Shown piece after piece: positions 14,201 through 20,080 of a DNA stretch of 20,080 bases. The DNA is from Minisyncoccota bacterium (GTDB lineage Bacteria; Patescibacteriota; Minisyncoccia; Phycocordibacterales; DATDWN01), in assembly GCA_025450615.1 (NCBI GenBank), contig JANWHC010000029.1:1-20080 (forward strand), read 5' to 3'. Position numbers and translations under genes: made by a program. Positions within the stretch are counted from its first letter, which is position 1, and every line of letters begins with the position of its first letter. The notes beneath the pieces are model-generated. The model ran no database searches, was not told the DNA's origin, and saw nothing but the letters and a program-made list of their open reading frames with translations.

Positions 14201-15902
14201 TTGTAAAACTACCGATAGTTAAAACATAATCTTTTGTGTTACTAGCTGAACCATCTATATTTGTAACTTTTAAAGCAAATGTTGTTGTCCCAAGTGTAGA
14301 AGGTGTTCCAGAGATATTTCCATTAGTTATGTTTAATGACAAACCATTGGGTAGTGAACCAGAAGCAAGACTCCAATGAAGAGTGGTTTCGAAAGACTTA
14401 CTAGAACTTGCAAAAATAAACTGTGAATATGTATCGTTTAATACTCCGTTTGTTAAAGGAGAAGTTGTTAAGAAAGATATATCTGAAGAATCTACCGGTA
14501 GATCAGGCTCGTCACATATTTCGTTAGCAACATTACTGTTTAGCATACAAGCACCAGTTTTCATCGTGACAACAGAAACTTTATCTGAATTAGCTTTCAA
14601 ATAATCAATGACCATCTGTAATACTTCTGGTGTTGTTGAGTATGGATTATGGAAGTTAGAATTTGGATCGTATATTTCTACACCGTGGAAGGATAAGATA
14701 AGCCATAATTTATTTTCAACAGCTGTATCTAGTCTTGGTTTAAGTACACGATTAAAATACTCCTGTGAGTAATTTGATCCGGAAGCAAGTGTTGAGGAAG
14801 CAATAACTTGCTGGATCTTTAGTGTAAATTTATCTGAATTTTTAAGATTGTAACCTGGATCAACACTTCGTGCTCCAACATAATCCTGTGATGCAAGAAT
14901 ATCTTTTACATTTTGATTGTAACCTCCATAAGGATATGCGAGTGTTCGCACAGGAAGTCCAGTCATATCTGTAAGCACAGTTTGTGACTGAGTTATTTCC
15001 TCCGTTGGAGTAATAGTATCTGGAGTGTATGCAGGTTCACCATCTGGGCAAAGTCCAGTGGCTAAGTTACAGTGGAAAGTAGTGTGATTTCCAATTTCAT
15101 TTCCTGCTCGTGCAATAGAAAGAACTTCCTCACGAGTCATGTAGTTATTGCTTGTATCGATAGAAGTTGTTGTGCCGATAGACTCCGCATTAATGATTGG
15201 ATCACTAATTATATAAAAGCTTGATGGAAAACTAGAGGCTTTGAGTAGGGGTAAAGCATCATCATATTGAGATTGATTACCGTCATCAAAACTTAAAGTA
15301 ACTAAAGCTTTATCAAACGGAGCAGGAGGACCACTATTTATTAGTCGAGGTTTTGCAATAGAAAGAGTTCCAGTATTATTTATAACGTGATATACACGAA
15401 TAGATGTTGCATATGGAACAGCATTAAAAGTTGTGCTAGCTTCGCTCCAAGTTCCGTTTGTTGAGGATAACTCTCCAATATTTACGTAAACATTTGGTCC
15501 ATTTGAAACAGTGAACTCTGCCTCAAGAAAGCCGGTTGTATCTGAAATATATGATTCGTTGTATTGATATTGAGCAAGAGCAATAACTGGCGCAAACATT
15601 CCGAACCAAACAGCAGTGCCATCTGTGTAGGAATCAATATCAATTTGAACAGCAGTAGTGCTAGCATCTGGTCCAAGTGCAGGGTAAGTAGAACTTGCAG
15701 TATTGTTACCATTCGCTTGGAAATACCAGCTCAGTGGAACTGGTATTGCAGTGTCAGCTGGATTTTTTGTAAATTCTGGGTTTGTAACTAAATTCGTTGG
15801 ATCATTTACGTCAGCTAAAAGTACAGGAATATTTACTGATGAAAACAAAACACTGAATAAAATTAGTACCGATAAAATCCTAGAATTTTTGATCGCAGTC
15901 AT
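11277..15902 (-). CDS. Large mosaic surface protein with polysaccharide deacetylase domain
   Basis: 1541 aa, exported (signal at residues 1-30). Domains in order: carbohydrate-binding-like beta domain (~33-190); NodB polysaccharide deacetylase (~198-455) with LSFDDG, the metal motif GNHTTFH, LAYPYGGYN and LSFHGVE; He_PIG Ig-like (~470-557); Cys/Pro/Thr linker repeats (PPCTYNCGG twice, ~563-605); a His/Asp-rich stretch (~609-642); a DUF5011-type Ig-like domain (FDKEDGDITSKI, ~646-727); an unrecognised domain (~728-887); He_PIG (~890-972); two DUF11 repeats (~986-1107, ~1125-1247); a poly-Gly stretch; a peptidoglycan-binding-like domain (~1297-1397); and a C-terminal transmembrane helix (~1505-1526) with a basic tail. 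The deacetylase metal triad and catalytic Asp/His look intact, so an active N- or O-deacetylase of a cell-wall or capsular glycan is likely, held at the surface by its C-terminus (inference). No Shine-Dalgarno. Confidence 0.93.
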   Translation of the reverse strand: MTAIKNSRILSVLILFSVLFSSVNIPVLLADVNDPTNLVTNPEFTKNPADTAIPVPLSWYFQANGNNTASSTYPALGPDASTTAVQIDIDSYTDGTAVWFGMFAPVIALAQYQYNESYISDTTGFLEAEFTVSNGPNVYVNIGELSSTNGTWSEASTTFNAVPYATSIRVYHVINNTGTLSIAKPRLINSGPPAPFDKALVTLSFDDGNQSQYDDALPLLKASSFPSSFYIISDPIINAESIGTTTSIDTSNNYMTREEVLSIARAGNEIGNHTTFHCNLATGLCPDGEPAYTPDTITPTEEITQSQTVLTDMTGLPVRTLAYPYGGYNQNVKDILASQDYVGARSVDPGYNLKNSDKFTLKIQQVIASSTLASGSNYSQEYFNRVLKPRLDTAVENKLWLILSFHGVEIYDPNSNFHNPYSTTPEVLQMVIDYLKANSDKVSVVTMKTGACMLNSNVANEICDEPDLPVDSSDISFLTTSPLTNGVLNDTYSQFIFASSSKSFETTLHWSLASGSLPNGLSLNITNGNISGTPSTLGTTTFALKVTNIDGSASNTKDYVLTIGSFTSTTTPPCTYNCGGNGTTTPPVGTTTPPCTYNCGGTGTTTPPTDDCQDGHSSHYGRYGHDHDCDGDEDHDPEDCEEGALNFRPVITLIGSNPATVNVGEIYIDPGATAFDKEDGDITSKIVATSTVDTSVAGTYQVTYNVSDSRWLKARPVTRQVIVVDPTPDPTGKITFCLVLANEENVIATSSAGLPQGKFIIDIATSTDLVVSAFDSQTWNAQSFSPDRKIILPVKDADCVTYNDLALGTYYYSSLTVEGGAWTQAVKYSDQFNQPVNNVFDVFPYSPELFNATSTDDIHRNFNSDGQIVLTPDYRERVLVIYETLATDCDCTMPEITSSLTANTVVGESFSYIVTGTGTSTMSVATSSLPAGLSFATSTNTISGMVATAGTYNITLNAINDCGTTTKTLVLAVSNPNGGGGGGGGPSANLSVSKTVATSTLNVSDTVLYTLTVTNSGPDSATNVTLTDILPSRLTFVSASSTQGSYSTTTGIWTIGNLANASSTTLTITATINTGSEGQKITNTAVVTGSQTDPDGNNNTSTVDVNVNPAPCTTNCGGGGGSNPTSNLVVTKTSDKTTANAGDTVTYTISIVNNGSLNATGVKITDILPSTLTFVSATGTLGSYSTTTSIWTIGNLLNGSTTTLTLVTTINSGTEGQKITNTAVGTGDQADPTPSDNTSTVDVNVNPAPCTTNCGGGGGGGGGGGGGGPVGNGPIVGSVGGGGGGGNGPIVAGASTTSCYYLYDYLRKDFNNNPIEVKKLQIFLRDLEGFSNLQVTGVYDDATILAVNAFQIRYKVDVLYPWGYDGTMGTEYVYITTKKKVNEIYCKMEFPVTPLQQAEIDAHRALWESLRNAGIDPGIYYPNTGGSNEGGNGGIKEVGSNSSSSGQGTLAGLSSTTQKWMNSLTANVLAAGKKLFNAAWGFLIWPFGGRDGDDGECVGCFDFNGLNVLLILIIVLMSYLWYRQHKNNKKLEDINKEIDLK
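12127..12604. repeat. 64-bp near-identical direct repeats inside the surface protein gene
   Basis: 12127-12190 and 12541-12604 differ at one base and are 414 bp (138 codons) apart. They encode the poly-Gly/Cys linker and the end of each DUF11 repeat (TVDVNVNPAPCTTNCGGGG). This indicates recent duplication or gene conversion of linker plus domain. Confidence 0.85.
14101..14186. repeat. 23-bp direct repeats encoding PPCTYNCGG linkers
   Basis: Identical 23-bp copies at 14101-14123 and 14164-14186, period 63 bp (21 codons), within the Thr/Pro/Cys linker of the surface protein. Confidence 0.8.
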
Positions 15903-15941
15903 GTTGATAATTAAACGCTAATAAATTAAATTGATTGTCCA

Positions 15942-15970
15942 AACCTACTCCTAATACAAAGAGCTGTCAA
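15942..15970 (-). promoter_or_regulatory. Possible promoter of the surface protein gene
   Basis: Minus strand has a perfect TTGACA (15970-15965), a 17-bp spacer and a weak TAGGTT (15947-15942), about 40 bp before the ATG at 15902. Confidence 0.4.
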
Positions 15971-16205
15971 CTCTCATCATAAACTACTGAACATGAAAAT
16001 CTCATTATTTTTAGCCATATTTTTGTCCTTGTCCTTTATGTGAAAAAGTATGTCTCTTAAAAATCATTTGAGGCTTGTCCTATAAGACTCTTTGAGAAAA
16101 TGAACGTAAAGGACATTAATGACCTTTATAAAAGACAATGTCTCTTATAAAAACTTAGTATTTTTTAGCATTTTTGATTGAAATCTACCAAATATGGCTA
16201 CGCTA
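15971..16205. other. Divergent intergenic region with short repeated motifs
   Basis: Gene-free AT-rich DNA between the surface protein gene and valS. It contains GTCCTTTA (16031-16038) and its inverse TAAAGGAC (16107-16114), GTCTCTTA twice (16052-16059, 16140-16147), and an imperfect palindrome GTCCTATAAGAC near 16077. These may be regulator sites; nothing else is recognised. Confidence 0.4.
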
Positions 16206-16214
16206 TGCTATTCT
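16206..16214 (+). promoter_or_regulatory. Extended -10 promoter that decides the valS start
   Basis: TGC-TATTCT (hexamer 16209-16214) lies 6 nt before ATG 16221. The predicted transcription start is the ATG itself, so the in-frame ATG at 16194 would be upstream of the mRNA. Confidence 0.55.
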
Positions 16215-16220
16215 AGAGAG

Positions 16221-18344
16221 ATGAATGAGATATTTCTATCTCCTTATAACGCTAAAAATGCGGAGGAAAAGATTTATAAAATGTGGGAAGATAGTGGTTT
16301 TTTTAATCCTGACGTAGCAATGGATAAAAAAGTTATTGATTCAACATCTACTCCCTTCACCATAGTTATGCCTCCACCCAATGCTAATGGTGATTTACAT
16401 GCTGGGCATGCACTCTTTATTACTCTTGAGGACATAATGACTAGATTTAAAAGAATGCAGGGTTTTAAAACTCTGTGGATACCTGGAGCTGATCATGCTG
16501 GATTTGAAACTCAAGTGGTGTACGAAAAAAAACTTGAAAAAGAGGGCCGTAGTAGATTTGGAATGGATCCAGATGTTTTGTATAAAGAAATTCTAAATTT
16601 CACTTTAGAAAATAAAAAAAATATGGAATCACAGGTAAGATCTTTGGGGGCTTCTTGTGATTGGAGTAGGGAGAAATTTACTTTAGATCCCGATGTGGTT
16701 AGAAAGACTCAAGAAACTTTTGTTAGAATGTGGGACGAAGGAATTGTGTATCGTGGAAAAAGAACTATAAACTGGTGTTCCAAACACCAAACTTCTCTTT
16801 CAGAAGTTGAAACTGAGTCAATCGAAGAAGTAACTCCTTTTTATTATTTTAAATATGGACCTTTTGAGATAGGGACTGTAAGACCAGAAACGAAGTTTGG
16901 AGATAAATATGTCGTCATGCATCCAGACGATAAAAGATATGCCGACTACAAACACGGCGACAAACTTACTGTTGAGTGGATTAATGGACCAATCGAGGCA
17001 ACAATTATAAAAGATCCTGTTGTTGATATGGAGTTTGGTACTGGAGTTATGACAATCACGCCTTGGCATTCGCAAGTGGATTTTGAATTAGCTCAAAAAC
17101 ACAATTTAGACGTTGAACAAATTATCGATTTTCGAGGAAAACTTATGCCGATTGCTGGAGAATTTAATGGAATGAATATAAAAGATGCCAGACCAAAAAT
17201 AGTTGATAAATTAAAAGAAAAAGGACTGCTTATAAAAGTAGATGATACATATAAAAACGTTATTAAACGTTGCTATAAATGTAACTCAATAATCGAGCCC
17301 CAAATAAAAGACCAATGGTTTGTCAAAATGGAGCCTCTAGCTAAAATGGCTATAGAATCTGTTGATAAGGGTGAAATTAAATTCATTCCTGAGAATTATG
17401 AGAAAATATTTCGGTATTGGATGAACAATACTATTGACTGGAATATTTCTAGACAAATAGTTTGGGGAATTCCTATACCCGCTTGGTTTAAAGATGGAGA
17501 ATCTGTTGCAAGCATAATAGAACCTCTAGGTGGTGGATGGACTCGTGATACCGACACATTTGACACTTGGTTTTCTTCTGGTCAGTGGCCGCTTATGGTA
17601 ACTGATTTTCCAAATGGGAAAGATTTTAATAATTATTATCCAACTGATGTAATGGAAACTGGACATGATCTTATTTTTAAATGGGTACCAAGAATGGTCA
17701 TCTTTGGACTTTATCTTACTGGTAAAGCGCCCTTTCATACTGTTTATTTACATGGATTAGTTAACGATGCCCAAGGAAAGAAAATGAGTAAGTCGAAAGG
17801 AAATGTAATCAGTCCCCTGACTCTTACTGACAAATACGGAACAGATAGTTTACGTATGGCGTTAATTATTGGAAACACTCCAGGTACGGATTTGGCATTA
17901 CAAGAAACAAAAGTTAAGGGTTATAAACTCTTTGGAAATAAACTTTGGAATATAACTCGATTTGTTTTAGAAAATACTCAAAATTTTGATGGCAAAGAAG
18001 TTCCATTAGAAGGTAGTGATGAATTTTACATTCAAGAGTTAAATGAACTCGTAGAAAATGTTACTAGAGAAATGAACGATTTTAAATTCCATTTAGCCGG
18101 AGAAAAACTTTATCATTATGTATGGCACACTTTTGCTGATAAAATAATTGAGGAGTCAAAAGAAAAACTGAAAAGCGACAAACCTGAAGTGGTCGCCTCA
18201 GCACAATACACCTTAAGACACTCCTTGGAAACTTCACTTAAATTATTACACCCATTCATGCCATTTATCACTGAAGAAATCTGGACTCACATAAAAAAAG
18301 AAGATGAGAACATGCTTATGGTAACTAAATGGCCCCAAAAGTAA
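16221..18344 (+). CDS. valS: Valyl-tRNA synthetase, short form
   Basis: 707 aa from ATG 16221; an upstream in-frame ATG at 16194 adds nine residues that do not resemble the family and overlap the promoter. Class Ia signatures: PPPNANGDLHAGHA (HIGH-type HAGH at residues 60-63) and KMSKS (521-525), plus FKTLWIPGADHAGF, TIDWNISRQIVWGIPIPAW and DTWFSSGQWP. The CP1 editing domain is compact (~195-390) and contains TVRPETKFGD and GTGVMTITPWHSQVDFE; relative to the common GTGxVKITPxHDPND pattern, the Lys and the first Asp are replaced. A CYKC pair (~352-355) follows. The protein ends after the anticodon-binding domain and lacks the C-terminal coiled-coil arm of ~950-aa bacterial ValRS. It charges tRNA-Val in the cytoplasm. 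First gene of a tight plus-strand group with a 1-bp gap to the next. Confidence 0.96.
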   Translation: MNEIFLSPYNAKNAEEKIYKMWEDSGFFNPDVAMDKKVIDSTSTPFTIVMPPPNANGDLHAGHALFITLEDIMTRFKRMQGFKTLWIPGADHAGFETQVVYEKKLEKEGRSRFGMDPDVLYKEILNFTLENKKNMESQVRSLGASCDWSREKFTLDPDVVRKTQETFVRMWDEGIVYRGKRTINWCSKHQTSLSEVETESIEEVTPFYYFKYGPFEIGTVRPETKFGDKYVVMHPDDKRYADYKHGDKLTVEWINGPIEATIIKDPVVDMEFGTGVMTITPWHSQVDFELAQKHNLDVEQIIDFRGKLMPIAGEFNGMNIKDARPKIVDKLKEKGLLIKVDDTYKNVIKRCYKCNSIIEPQIKDQWFVKMEPLAKMAIESVDKGEIKFIPENYEKIFRYWMNNTIDWNISRQIVWGIPIPAWFKDGESVASIIEPLGGGWTRDTDTFDTWFSSGQWPLMVTDFPNGKDFNNYYPTDVMETGHDLIFKWVPRMVIFGLYLTGKAPFHTVYLHGLVNDAQGKKMSKSKGNVISPLTLTDKYGTDSLRMALIIGNTPGTDLALQETKVKGYKLFGNKLWNITRFVLENTQNFDGKEVPLEGSDEFYIQELNELVENVTREMNDFKFHLAGEKLYHYVWHTFADKIIEESKEKLKSDKPEVVASAQYTLRHSLETSLKLLHPFMPFITEEIWTHIKKEDENMLMVTKWPQK

Positions 18345-18345
18345 A

Positions 18346-19068
18346 ATGATTGTTGAATACATACAAAATTATCCTTTCATTCTTGCATTTATCCTTGGGT
18401 TAATACCTGCCCTTATTTGGCTTTGGTTCTGGCTTAAAGAGGACGTACACCCTGAGCCAGCTAAAATGATCACGCTGTCTTTTATTGGAGGAATATTTGC
18501 TGTTCTTTGTGTATTACCTCTTCAAAAAATAGTTTACGATCACTTAGCAAATCAACAATTTGCCTCATTTTTTATTTGGGCAAGTATTGAAGAGTTTTTT
18601 AAGTTTCTCTTAGTATATTTAATTGCTTTGCGTAACAAAAAAATTACCGACGAACCAGTAGACGATATTATATATCTTATAGTTTCTGCTTTAGGCTTTG
18701 TAACCTTCGAAAACGCCTTATTTTTAATGAATCCTATTCAAAGTGGCGACTTGTGGGGCACGATTGTAAATGGAAATCTGAGATTTATTGGCGCATCTCT
18801 TCTACATACGATGACTTCAGCTACAATAGGTGTATGCTTGGCACTTTCTTTCTACAAACCAAGGCTTGAGAGGCTAATTTACTTAATTTCTGGATTGTTT
18901 ATAGCTATAGTGTTGCATACAACCTTTAATTTATTTATACTTAGAGGAGCTGAAGACAATATTTTCTTCATCTTTGGTTCAGTTTGGCTTAGTATAATTG
19001 TATTACTTTTGTTATTTGAGAAAGTTAAGCACATGAGAGTGCAGAATCTACCAAACCCTCGTAATTAA
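18346..19068 (+). CDS. PrsW-family intramembrane metalloprotease
   Basis: 240 aa, polytopic. Family motifs are in place: EExxK (Glu82-Glu83-x-x-Lys86 in SIEEFFKF), FEN (Glu122-Asn123), a His in the middle (His154, SLLHTMTSATIG) and HTTFN (His191, Asn195) near the end, all within or beside membrane segments. About seven hydrophobic segments are visible. PrsW in Bacillus makes site-1 cuts in an anti-sigma factor; the target here is unknown and no anti-sigma factor lies nearby. The start ATG is one base after the valS stop, so it is co-transcribed with valS. No Shine-Dalgarno; the upstream AAAAGTAAA is only A-rich. Confidence 0.9.
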   Translation: MIVEYIQNYPFILAFILGLIPALIWLWFWLKEDVHPEPAKMITLSFIGGIFAVLCVLPLQKIVYDHLANQQFASFFIWASIEEFFKFLLVYLIALRNKKITDEPVDDIIYLIVSALGFVTFENALFLMNPIQSGDLWGTIVNGNLRFIGASLLHTMTSATIGVCLALSFYKPRLERLIYLISGLFIAIVLHTTFNLFILRGAEDNIFFIFGSVWLSIIVLLLLFEKVKHMRVQNLPNPRN

Positions 19069-19077
19069 ACAAACAAT

Positions 19078-19545
19078 ATGAAAGATAATCGTTCTTTTTT
19101 TGAAAAACTAACAGGCACAGTGCGAATGGATGAACCATTGGCAGAAGATATAGCTCTGTCTAAAAATCCTCCAAAAACAAAACCAAACGGTGAAACTTGG
19201 TTTGAAGAAACTGAAGAAGAGGGCGAACTGACAGTCGACGTATATCAAACTCCTAGTGAAATCGTGATAAAAAGTATGGTTGCTGGCGTAAAACCAGAAG
19301 ATTTAGATATTTCTATAACCCGCGATATGGTTGTGATCAAAGGTAAACGCGAAACAGAAAGGTTTATAAAAGACGAAGATTACTATCATCAGGAGCTTTA
19401 CTGGGGATCTTTCTCCCGAACCATAATGCTACCTTCTGAAGTGGAAGTTGAAGAAGCAGATGCAATAGAAAAACACGGACTACTTATTATTCGTTTACCG
19501 AAGATAGATAAGAATAAACAAACTAGACTCAAAGTTAAGGGATAA
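19078..19545 (+). CDS. Small heat-shock protein, Hsp20/alpha-crystallin family
   Basis: 155 aa. An alpha-crystallin domain spans about residues 49-150: it opens with GELTVDVYQTPSEIVI, continues through MVAGVKPEDLDISI, VVIKGKRE, YYHQELYWGSFSRTIMLPSEV and ends with the conserved GLLIIRLPK. The N-terminal 45 residues are polar and variable as usual. There is no clear C-terminal IxI motif; the tail is short (NKQTRLKVKG). It is an ATP-independent holdase that binds unfolding proteins in the cytoplasm. It starts 9 bp after the protease gene, so the two are probably in one transcript, linking chaperone and membrane protease in a proteostasis group (inference). No Shine-Dalgarno. Confidence 0.95.
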   Translation: MKDNRSFFEKLTGTVRMDEPLAEDIALSKNPPKTKPNGETWFEETEEEGELTVDVYQTPSEIVIKSMVAGVKPEDLDISITRDMVVIKGKRETERFIKDEDYYHQELYWGSFSRTIMLPSEVEVEEADAIEKHGLLIIRLPKIDKNKQTRLKVKG

Positions 19546-19552
19546 AATTCGA

Positions 19553-19580
19553 TTGATTTTTTGATGATTTTTGCTAATAT
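19553..19580 (+). promoter_or_regulatory. Promoter of the leaderless 77-aa gene
   Basis: TTGATT (19553-19558), a 16-bp spacer ending in TGC, and TAATAT (19575-19580). The start is predicted at 19587, one base before the ATG at 19588. Confidence 0.6.
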
Positions 19581-19587
19581 ATAACCC

Positions 19588-19821
19588 ATGTCACCAGAGC
19601 AAATTGAGCTCCTTAAAAGAGCTGTAGCACTTTCTGAAGAGAACAATGACATCTTGCGTTCAATGCAACGTTCTCAACGTATAACGCGATTTATACGTAT
19701 TGTGTACTGGGTTGTGATAATAGGCTCAACTATTGGAGCATTCTATCTTATACAACCGTACATTGATTCACTTAAAGATGCTTATGGTAGTGCAAGTGAC
19801 ATAATAAATGGTTTTCAATAG
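19588..19821 (+). CDS. Small single-pass membrane protein, unknown function
   Basis: 77 aa. An N-terminal amphipathic helix (PEQIELLKRAVALSEENND...) is followed by a basic stretch (RSQRITRFIR) and one transmembrane segment (about residues 38-57, IVYWVVIIGSTIGAFYLIQP), then a short polar tail. Positive charges before the membrane segment suggest the N-terminus is inside. No family is recognised. Its own promoter lies immediately upstream with no room for a leader, and tRNA-Phe follows 15 bp after the stop, possibly in the same transcript. Confidence 0.8.
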   Translation: MSPEQIELLKRAVALSEENNDILRSMQRSQRITRFIRIVYWVVIIGSTIGAFYLIQPYIDSLKDAYGSASDIINGFQ

Positions 19822-19836
19822 AAAATTGAATAAATT

Positions 19837-19909
19837 GCCAAGATAGCTCAGTTGGTAGAGCGCTCCCCTGAAGAGGGATAGGTCCCCAGTTCGACCCTGG
19901 GTCTTGGCA
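19837..19909 (+). tRNA. tRNA-Phe (GAA)
   Basis: 73 nt. Acceptor GCCAAGA pairs with TCTTGGC; D-arm GCTC..GAGC; anticodon loop CTGAAGA with anticodon GAA; T-arm CCCAG-TTCGACC-CTGGG. The 27-43 pair of the anticodon stem is C with U, a mismatch; the other four pairs hold. CCA is not encoded. Confidence 0.93.
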
Positions 19910-19916
19910 CCTTTAA

Positions 19917-19949
19917 ATTTTAAAAGACCCTCATCGGGTCTTTTAAAAT
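19917..19949. terminator. Hairpin terminator after tRNA-Phe
   Basis: Perfect 14-bp stem (19917-19930 with 19936-19949; core AAAAGACCC/GGGTCTTTT), loop TCATC. Confidence 0.85.
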
Positions 19950-20080
19950 GTGCCAACGATACGATCTCGATCCTTACAGGATCAGTACCCCAATTGGATT
20001 TTTTATTTCATAAACTCACAAAAAATCTCAATCGGGCTTCGATTCCCAACGAAAGCCATCCCCATGGCTTTCTCCGTGGC
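19950..20080. repeat. Second post-tRNA hairpin-rich stretch (cut by window edge)
   Basis: GATCCT/AGGATC (19969-19974/19978-19983); a 15-pair imperfect stem 19989-20004/20020-20036 whose inner arms are GATTTTTT/AAAAAATC, the same 8-mers as in the array after tRNA-Val; and GAAAGCCA/TGGCTTTC (20051-20058/20065-20072). A T-arm-like GGGCTTCGATTCCC lies at 20034-20047. No open frame is seen. Confidence 0.5.

Noticed and set aside
16194..16220. Upstream valS start at 16194
   Set aside because: It overlaps the extended -10 element, adds nine residues unlike the family, and the start at 16221 gives the usual ValRS N-terminus.

Overview
This window looks like a chromosomal piece of a Patescibacteria/CPR bacterium of the Parcubacteria (Paceibacteria) type. 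The case rests on five things: a short ValRS with no C-terminal arm, a TsaD with an extra segment, a large DUF11/He_PIG surface protein and SipW-type exported proteins, tRNA genes with no encoded CCA, and several genes that look leaderless. No rRNA or other decisive taxonomic marker is present, so this is inference.

Layout. (1) 1-3943, minus strand: three tandem paralogous exported proteins with SipW-dependent-type N-termini, the last running off the left edge. (2) 3944-4485: AT-rich and gene-free, with a long imperfect inverted repeat and the terminator of the next operon. (3) 4486-8712, minus strand: a four-gene operon of clearly higher GC with strong Shine-Dalgarno sites. It encodes a family 2 glycosyltransferase started by TTG, a secreted or membrane coiled-coil protein, a LysM protein with a duplicated beta-rich C-terminus, and a small membrane protein. 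A tandemly repeated hairpin lies in the leader of the LysM gene. (4) 8946-9155, minus strand: a probable unannotated structured RNA with a near-consensus promoter, three hairpins and an intrinsic terminator. (5) 9254-9602: tRNA-Glu(UUC) and tRNA-Val(GAC), then a dense hairpin array bounded by a 12-bp copy of the tRNA-Val T-arm region. (6) 9647-9895: an 82-aa gene with its own terminator. (7) tsaD on the plus strand, convergent with a 1541-aa surface protein on the minus strand (polysaccharide deacetylase, Ig-like, DUF11, peptidoglycan-binding-like and C-terminal membrane segments); a 20-bp perfect hairpin separates them. (8) 16221-19821, plus strand: valS, a PrsW-family intramembrane protease, a small heat-shock protein and a 77-aa membrane protein. 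(9) tRNA-Phe(GAA), a terminator and a second hairpin-rich stretch at the right edge.

The window shows two gene-expression styles. The AT-rich genes have no recognisable Shine-Dalgarno, and tsaD, valS and the 77-aa gene have a -10 hexamer about 7 nt before ATG, as in leaderless mRNAs. The five higher-GC genes (the operon and the 82-aa gene) have GGAG or GGAGG-type sites and classical terminators. The operon plus its adjacent structured RNA is the best candidate here for an uncharacterised envelope-glycan or surface module, possibly acquired by transfer. Surface biology dominates the window: exported filament or matrix-like proteins, a large deacetylase, and the GT2/LysM module. Housekeeping functions (t6A synthesis, Val-tRNA charging, proteostasis) make up the right half.
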